Below, one piece after another: positions 43,479 through 55,077 of a DNA stretch of 64,000 nt. Location of the stretch: positions 310,001 through 374,000 of the forward strand of contig JAIWWG010000014.1 of NCBI GenBank assembly GCA_025435555.1, in the 5' to 3' direction. The position numbers and the translations under genes were made by a program. The notes below the pieces were generated by a model. The model did no database searches, was not told the origin of the DNA, and saw only the letters and a program-made list of their open reading frames with translations. How positions within the stretch are numbered: position 1 is the first letter of the stretch; each line of letters opens with the position of its first letter. This stretch comes from Chytriomyces cf. hyalinus JEL632. Its lineage: Eukaryota > Chytridiomycota > Chytridiomycetes > Chytridiales > Chytriomycetaceae.

Positions 43479-43818
43479 ATTGATCTATAGTAGGTGGTGG
43501 TAGTGGAGGGGTGCAGCGTATTCTAAATCTACGACGCTGCTGGTTTTGGTTTTGGTTGTGAGTTTGGAGCGACAGCGTTTCAGGTTTCGTCTTTTCAAGG
43601 TTTCCAGTTCCCATTTCTGGAAATTTTTCCGCTTCAGTTTCGGATTTTTATTTTGCGTCGTTTCAAATTCCATTTCGACTTCAGTTTCAGTTATTGCCAT
43701 TTTGGGTTGGTTTGGATATGGGTGGTGTTGGCGCGCACTTGGAAGTGAGTGTGGGGTGAGTGTGTGTGAGAGGGTGAGGGAGAGAGAGAGAGAGTGGAAC
43801 TGCTTCAACGCCAACTCA

Positions 43819-43855
<37 letters not shown>

Positions 43856-44291
43856 CCTCTGTCTCTGTCTCTCTCTCTTCCTGTCTCTGATCACCTTTCT
43901 TGTCTCACACCTGTCTTTCTTCCAAATGGGGACATCACATGGGCTCATTTTTATCTTTTGAGTTGGGAAATTAACAACGCCCATTTTGGCCTTCTTTAGA
44001 ACCGTGTTGAGGTCTTATTGTAACCTCGACGTGATGGCCAAGTACCTTCATGTGCTACCGTCTTTCAGTCAGTCAGTCAGTCAGTCACTCGCGTTTAACT
44101 GCCAGTGATAACTAATACACATCACTCACTCACGTCAAGTGCTCATTCTGTCTCCATAACAACAACAAACTCTTCTCTTTCACATATTAATATTTCAACT
44201 ATTTTATTTGACATTTGCGGAAAAACTCTAATCTGGCACTCCGCAAATTCATGGTCCCAATTCAGACCCGGTCGAGCAGTTTTCCCTGCGT
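43479..44291. other. intergenic with microsatellites
   Basis: Contains (GA)n near 43779-43795, CCAG repeats (43820-43854), CTGTCT/CT repeats (about 43860-43893) and TCAG repeats (about 44065-44088). No gene. It should carry the promoter of the Ala/Pro-rich gene. Confidence 0.5.
43820..43854. repeat. (CCAG)n microsatellite
   Basis: About eight copies of CCAG, next to CT-rich repeats, lie upstream of the Ala/Pro-rich secreted gene. Confidence 0.8.
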
Positions 44292-45176
44292 CTATTTCTG
44301 GCACACTCCCTTGGTCTTGTCGCTGCAAACAAAGCCTTCGGCGCAAGCTGGGTTGTTGACGCCGCCACAAGTTTTACCAAATCCAACGTTCGCAACACAT
44401 TTTCCTGCAGTGCTAAACTGGTCAAGAACGCAGGCAAGTCCGCTTTCGCACGCTTTGCCAACAAATCCTCCACAAGACTGGTTCAACCCAGCCGCTTCAA
44501 GTTTACAGACGCCCTTGATATTGTCACTGCACGAGAAGCCGTCGGCGCAGGCCGGGTTGTTTGCTCCTCCACAGACTTGTCCGAGTGATACTTTTGCCAT
44601 GCATTTGCCGCCGGTGCTAAACTTGTCGTATACACACGTGAGACCGTCTTTGCAGCCTGTGCCGATAAAGCCGCCACAGGTTTGACCAATGTCTGAAGCC
44701 TTGACCTTGCAAACTCCCTTGACTTTATCGCTGCATGAAAATCCGTCAGCGCAGACAGCGTTGCTAGACCCTCCGCACACTTGTCCAAGGGAGGACTTGG
44801 TCATGCACTTGCCGGCACTGCTGAACGCGTCAAGGACACAAGTGAGACCTTCGTTGCATCCCGTGCCGACAAAGCCACCACACGTCTGGCCGAGGTCGGA
44901 AGCCTTGATCTTGCAAACACCTTTCAACTTGTCGCTGCATGACAGGTTGTCGGCGCAGGCAGGGTTGTTGGTTCCACCGCAGACTTGTCCGAGCGAGGCT
45001 TTGGGAGTGCATTTGCCGGCAGTGCTGAACGCGTCAAGAACGCAGGTAAGGCCATCAGTGCAGCCAGTTCCGGCGAAACCCCCACAGCTTTGGTTCAGAC
45101 CGACAACGAGACGTGCTGGGGCGGCGAGGCCGGTGCTTGCAAGGAGGGCAGAGAGGGCGAAGGTAGAGAGGAGCAT
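44292..45176 (-). CDS. secreted cysteine-rich repeat protein, four units
   Basis: 294 residues from the ATG at 45176, which begins a signal peptide (MLLSTFALSALLASTGLA). After APARLVVG come four tandem units of about 65 residues, each with eight cysteines in two half-modules. Half A reads CGGF-x-GTGC-x2-GLTCV and ends in AGKC. Half B reads CGG-x-NNPAC and ends with CSD-x2-KGVC. The pattern resembles small disulphide modules such as dickkopf/EB-like repeats, but I cannot assign a family. The protein ends right after the last module (KGVCQK). A three-unit paralogue follows at 45.7 kb on the same strand. A secreted adhesin, wall or effector-like role is possible but unproven. Confidence 0.75.
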   Translation of the reverse strand: MLLSTFALSALLASTGLAAPARLVVGLNQSCGGFAGTGCTDGLTCVLDAFSTAGKCTPKASLGQVCGGTNNPACADNLSCSDKLKGVCKIKASDLGQTCGGFVGTGCNEGLTCVLDAFSSAGKCMTKSSLGQVCGGSSNAVCADGFSCSDKVKGVCKVKASDIGQTCGGFIGTGCKDGLTCVYDKFSTGGKCMAKVSLGQVCGGANNPACADGFSCSDNIKGVCKLEAAGLNQSCGGFVGKACESGLACVLDQFSTAGKCVANVGFGKTCGGVNNPACAEGFVCSDKTKGVCQK

Positions 45177-45707
45177 GTTTGTTGTTTGCTGTTTGTTTTT
45201 GTGGGTCAAAGTGTGGGTCGAACCGGCGCCTTTTTGTACTTGGCGTTTGATTAAATCATGTGAAAACAAGGGTTGGTTGGTTGGTTGGCTTGATTGTCCC
45301 GGTTTGTTCCGGCGCTTTTTAAACGAGTTTTGTTTTTTGGGTGCCCGCCACTTGATATCAGTTACACTGTTGGTGATATTATCTGTGGTACCAGCCAGCT
45401 GCGATGCGATCTTTCAGTTTGGTCGTATCTAAGGCCATCAGAGAACATCAGAGACTATCAGAGAACATCAGAGGCTATCAGAGAACATCAGAGAACATCA
45501 AATACAATTGGTAGCACTAGCACTGACTACGGTAGTACCGAGTCATGCACGTCTTCATGGCATTATTTAAAGGCATTCCAGGTTAAACAAATGGGCAGGG
45601 CATTTACATATAAACAGAATAAAGAATGAATGGATTTATTGAATGAGAATGATCGCTCTTTGGGATCGTAAATATAAAATTTAAAATGCTACTTGGCAGA
45701 GGGGACT
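45177..45707. other. spacer between the two cysteine-rich paralogues
   Basis: Holds GGTT repeats near 45272-45287 and a minisatellite with a 10-base unit (listed separately). No gene seen. Confidence 0.5.
45435..45500. repeat. 10-bp minisatellite
   Basis: Between six and seven copies of the unit ATCAGAGAAC, with variants ending in GACT or GGCT, lie head to tail upstream of the four-unit secreted gene. Confidence 0.8.
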
Positions 45708-46397
45708 TCACTTTCTGCAGACTCCTTTCACAGAGTCACTGCACGTGAGACCATCAGCACATGCTGCGTTGTTCATACCACCGCACACTTGTCCGACTGC
45801 GGCCTTAACCATGCACTTGCCCGCACTGCTAGCAGGAGCGTAAACACAGCTGAGACCCTCCTTGCATCCAACACCTGCAAACCCTCCGCAGAGCTGGTTC
45901 TCGGCGGCACCAGCAAGACGGCAGACTCCGTTCAGTTTGTCACTGCACTCGAGGTTCTTGTCACAAGCTGGGTTAATGATTCCACCACAGACTTGTCCGA
46001 ACGCGGAATATGGCTTGCACTTTCCGGCGCTTCCAGACTGAGCGTAGACGCATGAGAGACCTTCACTGCATGCGACGCCAACGAATCCGCCGCAGGTTTG
46101 ATCGAGGGATGCGGCCTTGAGCTTGCACACGCCCTTGACGCTGTCACTGCATGTCAAGGTGTCGAGACAGGCTGGGTTGTTGACTCCTCCGCAGACTTGG
46201 CCGAGAGCGACTTTTGGGGTGCACTTGCCGGCGGTGCTGAATTGGTCGAGAACGCAGGTGAGACCTTCTTTGCATCCGGTTGCGGCAAAGCCTCCACAGA
46301 GCTCGTTGGATCCAACGACAAGACGCGCTGGAGCGGCCATGGCAGTGTTTGCAAAGGCCAGAGCGATGGACAGGAAGAGAGTTGTGCTGGTGAACAT
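45708..46397 (-). CDS. secreted cysteine-rich repeat protein, three units
   Basis: 229 residues in one exon. Signal peptide 1-20 (MFTSTTLFLSIALAFANTAM) is followed by APARLVVGSNE, almost the same pro-region as the upstream paralogue (APARLVVGLNQ). Three eight-cysteine units follow with the same half-module pattern (CGGFAATGC, GLTCV, AGKC, CGGVNNPAC, CSDSVKGVC). It has one unit fewer than its neighbour. The last unit ends four residues before the stop in KGVCRK. The pair is a clear tandem duplication with unit gain or loss. Function unknown. Confidence 0.75.
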   Translation of the reverse strand: MFTSTTLFLSIALAFANTAMAAPARLVVGSNELCGGFAATGCKEGLTCVLDQFSTAGKCTPKVALGQVCGGVNNPACLDTLTCSDSVKGVCKLKAASLDQTCGGFVGVACSEGLSCVYAQSGSAGKCKPYSAFGQVCGGIINPACDKNLECSDKLNGVCRLAGAAENQLCGGFAGVGCKEGLSCVYAPASSAGKCMVKAAVGQVCGGMNNAACADGLTCSDSVKGVCRK

Positions 46398-47036
46398 TTG
46401 TTTGGGGTTGGGTTGGAGGGGGGGGGGGGGGGGGGGGGTGGGTGCTTGTTGGGTTTGGGTTTGGGTGGTGCTTGAATGAGAAAATGTGATGGAGGATGTG
46501 GCGTTATTTATATTGAGTAAGTGATTAAAAATAATTGTTGCAAACTAAAACTAGGGTTGACTGCATTCAATCAAACATTAAATATATTGATTGATCAGCA
46601 AATAAAGGAAAAAAAACAAGGGTTTCTCACTTGTTGGCGACTGGGTTTTTTCGGCGGGTGCCGATTTGGCATTCAGCGAGAGTTGAGCGAGTCAGTTGGT
46701 TGTGCACGCACGTGGCCTGTCATGCATTCTCATTCTCGGACACAAGAAAAGTCCGGACACTGCTGTCTGTTATCTGCAGTCAAGCACAGCACTCTGTCGC
46801 TCTGCTCTGTCAAGTGAGGAACAAGGCGAGAACAGCCATGCTCTGCACATACACATGCAGACACACTCTGCTGGCTGCTCTTGATACGCATACAACGACA
46901 CACCACATCACAACTTCGGGTCTGCTGCTGATGACTGCAGAGCGAGAAATAAAACACTTTTTATGTTTATTTACGTTTTCCTTTCTTTCTTTTTTTTTTT
47001 TTTCCTGACACACTTTACAATAAAAAAAAAAAAAAA
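46398..47036. other. divergent intergenic
   Basis: A G-run of about 22 bases (46415-46439) lies just upstream of the three-unit secreted gene. A-rich and T-rich runs (46988-47036) precede the Nop4 ATG. No gene. Confidence 0.5.
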
Positions 47037-50000
47037 ATGAGCAGTGACGAAGCAGCAGCGCAAGAGAAAACAAACACATCAGGCTCCTGCATCTTTGTCC
47101 GCGGCATTCCTTACGAGGCAACATCCCAGCAGCTGGAGACCTTCTTTAGCGAAATCGGTCCTCTGAAAACATGCTTCGTTGTGGCCGACAAGGAGAAGGA
47201 GGTTTTTTGAGTTTTTCCCCAGCCCTGGATTCACACCTCCCCCCACTCATCCTTCTTGTTTTTTACAGGCATCCAACAAAGGCTTTGGGTTCGTCACATT
47301 CGCAATGAAAGAGGATGCTCAGAAAGCTCTGGCTGATCTGAAAGCCGTCAAGTTCCTGGGCCAGCGAACTTTACTGATGGAACTTGCAGTCAGGCGTAGC
47401 ACAGATCCCAAAGGTTTAGCAAAATCCAATCTTTTCCCAACCCCTCCTTCCTCCTTTTGTGTGTGTGTTTCCAAGCTGCTCATCAAAAAATTCACACAAC
47501 AGATAAACCAGCAAAGAAGGAAAAACCAGCACCCACCCCACCAAAGACGAAAAAGAATCCACACCCAAGCACGATTCCTGTAAAAGCGCGCGCATCCACT
47601 GTCGTTGAAATTTCGAAACTTCCTGAAGGCTTGGAAGTGAAGCAGTTGCATCACAAAGTTCGTAAAATGGGAACCGTTTTGGACATTGTGTTTCCAGTTG
47701 TGGAGAATGAGGAAACTCGGGCAGGAATTGGTGAGCCAAAAAAAAAAAAGGATTGGAATGTGAAAGGAATAATTCCAAATGTTGACACACTTTTTTGTTT
47801 CTCTCTTCAGCCCATGTCAAATACCAGTCTGCCACTGACGCTCAAAGCGCTGTTTCGAAACTCAACAACCATGTTTTCAAGGGAGTTACCATCTTTGCCA
47901 AACTTGTTGAAAAGGCCAAGGGAGCAGTCACTGTTCAAGCTGATGCTTCCGAAGAAACCCCACAAGCAGTTGAGTCCCCCCACCTATACAGCTGTTATGA
48001 AAAATCAATGCATATTAACCCCCAACAAACTTGTAAACAGGGAAAACCACGTCTCATTATTCGAAACCTGTCATTCCAATCCACCGAAGCACATGTCCGT
48101 AAAGCCTTCGCAGCCCACGGAACCGTCAAGTTTGTCAATTTCCCAACAAAACCAGACAAGAAGGGAACTCCGATTGCGCGTGGATTCGCGTTTGTGCACA
48201 TGGCAAGTCTTGCGGAGGCTGAGAAAGCGATGGGTGCAGTGAATGGGGCCAAGATTGCGGGACGTGTTGTTGCTGTGGATTGGGCCATGCCAAAAGAGTG
48301 GTATGCGGAGAATGCGGCTGTTGAGGAGGCTGCTAAAAGTCAGGATGCTACTGAGGCGGAAGGTGAAAACGATGAGGATGATGCTGCCGAGGAGGAAGAG
48401 GAGGAAGAAGAAGTGGATGAGAGTGCGGATACCATGGATGTTGATGAAGGTGACAAACAAGATGAGGACGAAATGAACACAAGCGATGTGGATGCTGATG
48501 CGGAAGTAGGTGATGACGCCGACGAGGACGAGTCTGACAACGAAGTTGGGGATGAGCCCATGGAGGACGACGAGGACGATGAAGTAGAAGTCACACTGGA
48601 TGACGAAGAAATTGACGACGAAGAGTCAACCGCAAAAGTTTCGAAACCACCCGCTTTGAGCGCAAAAGTCGAAGAAGGCTGCACTCTCTTTGTCCGAAAT
48701 TTGTTGTTTGAAACTACAGAAGAGGAGCTGAAAGCAAGGTTTGTATTTAAAAAAAAATGTTTTTGTATCATGACGTGTTTTATATTCTGACCATGCGATT
48801 TTGCTCAGGTTCATGACTTTTGGACGTATCCGGTATGCTCGAGTCACCAAAGATCCAACAACCGGCCGGTCAAGAGGAACCGGATTCGTCTGCTTCTACA
48901 ACAAACCCGAAGCCGATGCATGCATGGAAGCCTACGAAGCCGCAGCAAAATCCCACTCTCTCCTCGACAGCGTTCTTGATAAACCAGCTGCAGACCCACG
49001 CGCCAAAAACCAAAAAGACAAGAAGGAAGCCAAGGGTCAATCCAAATCCATGCTTGTCCCTGAACCATCCTTGACGAGCGCTGTAACGGCTCCATTCATT
49101 CTCGGAGAGCGTTTCTTGAACTTGACTGTTGCCGTGTCCAAGCAAGAAAGTGCCAAACTTACTTCTGAGGGAGTCAAGGACCGTCGTGCGAATGATCGTC
49201 GTCACATGTACCTTATCAAAGAAGGTGTCATTTTCCAAAGCTCGAAGGAGGCTGAAGGGATTTTGCCAACCGAGTTGAGCAAACGGCAAAAGAGTTACAC
49301 GGAGCGTAAGCGACTGTTGGCTTCCAACCCAAACCTGTTTTTGAGTCGTACGAGACTTAGTGTGCGAAACTTGGGTCTCAAGGTTGCCGAATATGGATTG
49401 AAACGAGCAGCGATTCTGTCTGTGAAACGGTTTTGGGAGGAGGTGAAGGCTAGAAAGAGAAAGGGGTTGGAAGAGGAAGTCTTGGAAGAGGACAAACAGG
49501 ATGGTCTTGAGCCCCCAGGCACTGACCGACGAATCATTGTGAAAACGGTAACCACCACTCTTTGTTTTGATGAGGAAAAACAAAAAACTTATCGCAACAT
49601 TCTATTTTTTGTCAAACCCCAGTCTAAAATCATGCTCGACAACACCAAAATCGACCCAGTCACCAAAAAGGGCCGCTCAAAAGGATTCGGATTCCTTGAA
49701 TTTGAAAACCATTCCGATGCATTGGCATGTCTTCGATACATGAACGCAAATCCATTCGTCTTTAAAGCCGACGGACTTCCATACAGTCACGAAGAAATCC
49801 TGACATTTGAAGCTGGTGAAGCAAGTGAAGCAGATCTCACTGCCGTCAACAAATCTCGACGCCCGATTGTCGAGTTTTCCGTTGAGAATCGAACCATTCT
49901 TAAAAAGAAGGAGGAACTTGTTCAGAAGCAACGGGATGCTGCCAAAGAGGCGAAAAAGAATGGTGGAGTTATGCCCGTGAAGGCGGCGGATAAAGGTGGC

Positions 50001-50396
50001 AAGGGTAAAGCAGAGGTTGCCAAAAAAGATGGCAAGAAGGATGGCAAAAAAGATGCCAAGAAGGATGGTAAGAAGGATGGCAAGAAGGGGTCGGATGACG
50101 TAGCATCAAAGGGCAAGGATAAGGCGGATAAAAAGAGAAAGCGGGAAACAGCATCTGCTGCACCCGATTCTGCGAAAAAGGCCAAAAAGGCTGCTGAGCC
50201 CGAAAGTGAAGCTGCCGTTGGTAAAAAGCAAAAGAAGGACAAGAAGGGCAAGGGTGAGAAGAACGCCGAACCGACCAAGGTTTCCAAGAGCAAAATGAAT
50301 GCTGATCGGGAGCAGCAAGATGACAAAGACTTCACTCAGCTGCTGGCAAAGTACGGGAAGGGCATGTTTGGTGCCGAGTCAAAGATGTTGAAATAG
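47037..50396 (+). CDS. NOP4: Nop4/RBM28-like nucleolar RNA-binding protein
   Basis: Seven exons, 47037-47201, 47269-47413, 47503-47730, 47811-47968, 48041-48738, 48809-49547 and 49623-50396, code 968 residues. Four RRMs are evident: CIFVRGIPYE...KGFGFVTF, a less typical second (TVVEISKLP...AHVKYQS), LIIRNLSFQS...RGFAFVHM, and a split third/fourth pair with TLFVRNLLFET...GTGFVCFYN and KGRSKGFGFLEFEN. A long Asp/Glu-rich linker follows RRM3, and a Lys-rich, KKDGKKDGKK-type tail closes the protein. Nop4/RBM28 acts in 60S pre-rRNA processing in the nucleolus. Introns 4 and 6 are in frame and stop-free. RRM order, length and acidic/basic segments fit the family. Confidence 0.88.
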
Positions 50397-50665
50397 GAAA
50401 ATGACAATTTGGGAATAAATACAAAATCTCGTTCAAGAAGTCATTGCTGACCGTTGCTGTGCGTTGTCCGCGTTGCGAACACCAGCTGTGCTGTGTTGTA
50501 TGCAGTCGTGCGACGCTGGGGCGCCTTGCGTAACAGGGCACTTTGCGAAACTGGCTGCCTTTGCAATTGGGCTGTGGATGCCAACAAAAGAGTCGTAAAT
50601 GACAATTTTTCATTGCGAAACGCTTCCTGAATAATTACTCCCAAAGCCAACACCACCGATACCAA

Positions 50666-52314
50666 ATGCCCTCTGTCAAGGTAACAGTCCCGCGTACTTG
50701 CGCATTCATGCCGAGGGATCACGGCTGACAATGCTCGGGTGGGGTGTAGGATGAGCTTCTCCAGTGGAACGACGCTTGCCAGCTCTTTGAAGCGAAAGAC
50801 TACAAGCAATCCCTGATTTTACTAGATGTGAGTCTGGATTACATCCTTTTGCCTTGCCGTCATTGCTGATTCTTGTGTCTCTCAGGCCATCGCAGATACT
50901 TCCAAAATCCACTTCAGTATGGGCATTGCCTTCATCAACATCAAAAAGGAGGAGCAGGCGGTGAGAGACGGAAATCTTCTTTTCTGTCTTCGTTATTGCC
51001 GGACACGAAATCTGACAGCTCGCTATCGTTTCTTTCAGATTGCGGCTCTTTCGAAAGCCATTGCTTGCGACAAGTACATGGCCATTGCCTACTACGTTCG
51101 AGGCATTCTCTTCTTTCGCCGAGATTTCTTTGCCGAAGCAATCGCTGATTTCTCCGATGCGCTTGAGGTTCGTTGTTCGCTGGGCTTAGTTTTTCCCTGG
51201 TGTCTTCTTTTTAACGCGTCGTTTTTCTTTTGTCCAAACACAGAACATGCGGTCCAACCTTGTCATTGATTACACGCAAATCGGAATGGCGCATAAGCTC
51301 CACGCATTTGAAATTGCGTTCAACCGCGGGCTTTGTTACAGCGCAAATGGGAAAATGGATGCCGCAATCGCCGACTTTGACGATGCTGACCGAATGCACC
51401 CTTCCACCGGTGATAAACTCGCGCTCGAAGAAAAGATTGACCAGGCGGTGGATTTGGGAGATCGCGCCGTTGATTACGTGAACGTGTTTGAGATGGATTA
51501 TAGCAAGGCTGTCTTTAAACCTTCAGAGGAAAAGATTAAGAATGCCAAGCGAGTAAACTACTTGGGAACTTCAAAAGTCGTTGCGGGTGTTGATGAAACT
51601 GACGCTTTTGCCGGTTTTAGTGGTACGCTTGTGAAGGTTGGCAAAAAAATTTGTGACACCTCTTTTCTTCTCCGTTTGGTCACTCTAACACCGATGTTTC
51701 ACGTTTAACAGAGTCAAAAAAACCTTGTCAACAGTGGACCGTTTGAAGGAAACGGGATGGGTGGATCCGAAACTCTGACTCGTAAAAAAAGCTTAACAGA
51801 CGTGTCCGTTTCAAGCGCCCGAAAAGAAAAAGCCGATGCAGCTCGCGCAGCAACGTTAACAAGGATGCGTATTGACCCTGTCCCTGACTCGCTGGCACGA
51901 CGACCCAGCGCACCCGTCATATCATCCAGAAACTCGTCCATGGCGTTGGATCCTGTAGACATTTCGAAATTAGATCTTGGAAGAGCTACCGGTGGGACTT
52001 TGCGTTCCGGCTCCAGAGGTGCGGGTGGGACGTCGCTCCGGAGTGAAGTTTCAGAGTCACGAATGTCGGACAAAATCCGTGTTAAATGCAACTACAAGGG
52101 GGACACGCGGCAGATTATGGTACCAATGGACGTTACGTTTAAGGAGCTTCAATCCAAGATTCAAAAGAAGTTTGACTCTTCGCGGCCACTGCGTCTCAAG
52201 TACAAAGACGGGGATGCCATGGTCATGATGAGTGACGAGGAGGACATGGAAATTGCATTTGATATCGCCGGTGTAAGGTCGGGGAAGAGCGTTGAAGTTT
52301 GGTGCTCCGACTGA
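50666..52314 (+). CDS. NoxR, p67phox-like NADPH oxidase regulator
   Basis: Six exons, 50666-50680, 50750-50827, 50886-50960, 51039-51167, 51244-51636 and 51712-52314, all in phase 0, code 430 residues. Exon 1 is tiny (MPSVK). Four TPR-like repeats fill about 1-180 (QWNDACQLFEAKDYKQSL, KIHFSMGIAFINIKKEEQA, YYVRGILFFRRDFFAEAI, FNRGLCYSANGKMDAAI). NYLGTSKVVAGVDETD matches the activation-domain region of NoxR/p67phox. A Ser/Arg-rich linker leads to a C-terminal PB1 domain (about 348-430) with an acidic OPCA segment (YKDGDAMVMMSDEED). It has no SH3 domains, as in fungal NoxR. Expected partners are Rac, a Cdc24-type PB1 protein and a Nox catalytic subunit. Confidence 0.85.
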
Positions 52315-52549
52315 GGGATGAACTTTTCTTGTTATTCACACTCATTTGTTTTGTTTTACAAAAATGAACCCTGCATTTTACCTTCCCGCATTTGAAAATA
52401 CGCGCCAAAAGGAAATCTTGTGCATAAGGTGATGGCACTCCATATGCTGGATTTTCTTTCAATACGGTATGGTGAGTTCTGGAATGTAAATCAATGTGCC
52501 GTTGACTTTTAAGTTCAAGTTTTTGAAAATCCGTTCGCTCTCAGATCAG

Positions 52550-54897
52550 ATGCCCTTCATATCTCCTGAGGGACCATTCCTCTGCGCTTGGTTTGCGTTC
52601 TGTGCTCTCTCAATAACTGCGTACTACCTGCGTCGGCATAAGCCTCTCATCAAAGCGCGGCCGGCCATGCTGACCATTAACCAGACGGTCTCCAACATCT
52701 CGGCAGTTTTCTTTATTCACGCAACGTATCTCGCTAACGTTCCTTGCTTCGTACGAGGTAACTTTGGCAACCATCCCAGTTGCAGTTACTGAGGTATCTT
52801 GACGGGCACATCTCTCCATTTGCCAGTGTGGGCCATCAACTTCTCCGTCGTCATATGGACCACCACGACGCTTGTGCGAAATTTCCAGCTATATGTGCAG
52901 TACAGATTCAACCAAAATCTGCTCTTCAAAGATGGCAAAGCGCAGGTGTCGGGTACATCGAGCGCCGCTGTTGTTGGGCCCGTTGACGAGTTTGGCTACC
53001 CAATTGGAAACACGCAAAACTCGCCCGCTGCGCTAATTGCTCCTCTTACCGAGCTTAAAAGCAGCAACTATACAACCAAAACGAATTCTGCCGAATCGCT
53101 GGCGCGAAAAGGGGTGGGCCTTAAACGCGCCTTTATCAAACTCACGGACAAGTGGATTATCGACAAGGTTGTTTATAAACGCATAAATCGAATCATTATT
53201 GCGCTTTATATTATCACGGGATCGTATCTGTTGGTCGTTCAGGTGCGTTCGAAAAAAAAGAATGAAAGTGGATTCAAGAACCGCGCAATTGTTTTGCAGT
53301 TTTTTTCCAAGTCTATGGCCATAATTCCTGTCGTCAACTTCAAGTGTACCTTTGATCTTCTTCAGTATGGACTCCTTGTTGGCGGAGTCCTTTTTGTTGA
53401 GTTTTTATTTTCTTTGCCATTTCTGTGTTCAATCAAGACTGCCGGAACTCATCCTCGGCAACGTAACAGCTGCTGATATGCGGCGGGATATTTTCCATGT
53501 GGCTGATTCACGACATAAGCGACTCGAATTTTATTACGCACGACTGCCTGATCACGTATTGTGTGGGTCTGCCCTCTGGTGAGTAACGCGCCCCTCGTCA
53601 AGGTTTTGCTAATCTAACTCTTTATTTGCTTTTCTCTTCAGGTATCGTGTTTCTGGCGTTCCAGCAGATCCCCGCTTTGGCCAGACTTAGCTTTGATCCG
53701 AGCTGGATGTGAGGGCTTTTCTTCCTTGATTTGAACTCATTTTTATTTATGTTTATTTTCAGCATCATTATCCCGCTGTTCACGAGTCAGATCACATCAA
53801 TAGCAATACCAGTGCTGTTGACTTTCTGGGAGGATTACCGGTCTATGAAAGTGAAAATAGACATGAACCTGACATCCTTCAAAGCCGCGTTGGAGGAGCG
53901 GCAGCTGTTTCAGGAGATCAAAGAGTACGCGATTCGAGGTACGCGTTCATAAGTGGGGGTTCTTTTTATTTATCTTTATGGTCAACATGGGACTCAGATA
54001 TGTGTGGAGAAAACGTGTTTTTTCTCGAGGCGCTCAAGGTACAAACTTTCGATTTCCAGCATACAAAGTATAAACAAAAAATGCAGGATCTCAAAAAGGA
54101 TGCGATATCCGAATTCACAAAAGGCCGATCACGTGCACCAAGTTGCTCTCAACGCAAGTCTTCCAACTCGCTCATGCAGTCTGGCTTCACAGTTTCAAAG
54201 GCGTCAAAAATGAGAAGCACCAGCGTCCAAACTACTACCGAGCCACAGGAAGGTTTAAAACCGATAGAGGTAAATACACACATCATTCACTTTTCGCATC
54301 ACACATAATTTACTTATTCAGTTCTGATATTTCCAAAACTGCACTCTCAGCTGCCTTCAATTCACGAGACGAGCTACCAAACAATGCCGCGACTCGACAA
54401 CGATCTTTCATCAGTTCGCCGTGGAACAACGAGCGTCATTTCACATGAATCTCAAAGCCGCTCAGAATCCATAGACTTTATTCCTGGCACGGCACGCGTA
54501 GCTCCTGAGCATCGAACGCGTAGGAGCCATAAAGACACGTTAGCCTTCGATAAGGAACCCGTTCCGCCTTCATTGGTGTACAAGTTTAAGCAGTTTGACA
54601 GTTTGTATTGTGTTGTTGGTGGGCAGATGGAAGTAAACTTGTCGGCGGATGCGCGTCGGAATCTGAACAACGTGCGAGAGACGGACGATTGGCGCATTGG
54701 CGCGTTTGACCAGGCCAGGCTCGAGATACTGAATGTTCTGGTTCGTGGCTTTAACATACTTGTTTACCAAGCTTAGTTTCAGCGTGTATGCACCAAGCTT
54801 ACTCACCCATCCCATCCCATCCCAGTTTACCAATGTATATTGCAGGTGGGCTCATCAGCGGTTGGAAAAGGGAAACAACAAGACGGGATCCCCTTGA
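52550..54897 (+). CDS. seven-transmembrane RGS-domain protein (fungal 7TM-RGS/GprK type)
   Basis: Nine exons, 52550-52757, 52794-53242, 53300-53395, 53470-53578, 53642-53708, 53763-53938, 53998-54269, 54351-54740 and 54826-54897, code about 612 residues. Seven hydrophobic helices are apparent, from LCAWFAFCALSITAYYL to IIIIPLFTSQITSIAIPVLL, with a long loop after helix 3. The RGS domain begins near FKAALEERQLFQEIKEYAIR, DMCGENVFFLEALK, has a long Ser-rich insertion, and resumes with VNLSADARRNL, FDQARLEILNVL and, in the last exon, FTNVYCRWAHQRL. It should accelerate GTP hydrolysis by G-alpha subunits at the membrane. The exon 3 donor (GTTGAG) is weak and was set by frame and helix continuity; the last two exons are certain from RGS homology. 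Confidence 0.8.
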
Positions 54898-55077
54898 TTT
54901 ATAACATGCTTCTCTGCAAGGGGCCTCATACATACCTGAATAAATAAATATGCAATGTCAAGAGGAAGTGCTGTTAAAGTCACAGCAAACCAAATAATAA
55001 CCTTGGAATTGACAACCTTCAACAAACGCAATGTATTTATCTCTTCTGCACACACCAAAAAAAACAACCGGGTTCTT

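Noticed and set aside
45435-45500. Regularly repeated short units resembling a CRISPR array
   Set aside because: Units are 10 bases, directly adjacent, without unique spacers; it is a minisatellite in a eukaryotic genome.
48340-48771. Poly-Ser minus-strand frame
   Set aside because: It is the reverse reading of the Asp/Glu-rich linker of Nop4.
53352-53582. Plus-strand frame as an exon of the 7TM-RGS gene
   Set aside because: A different frame of the same DNA gives a continuous membrane helix and joins in phase on both sides; this one does not.
54741-54776. In-frame stop at 54774-54776 as the end of the 7TM-RGS protein
   Set aside because: Splicing at 54740 to 54826 restores the conserved end of the RGS domain, so the apparent stop is intronic.
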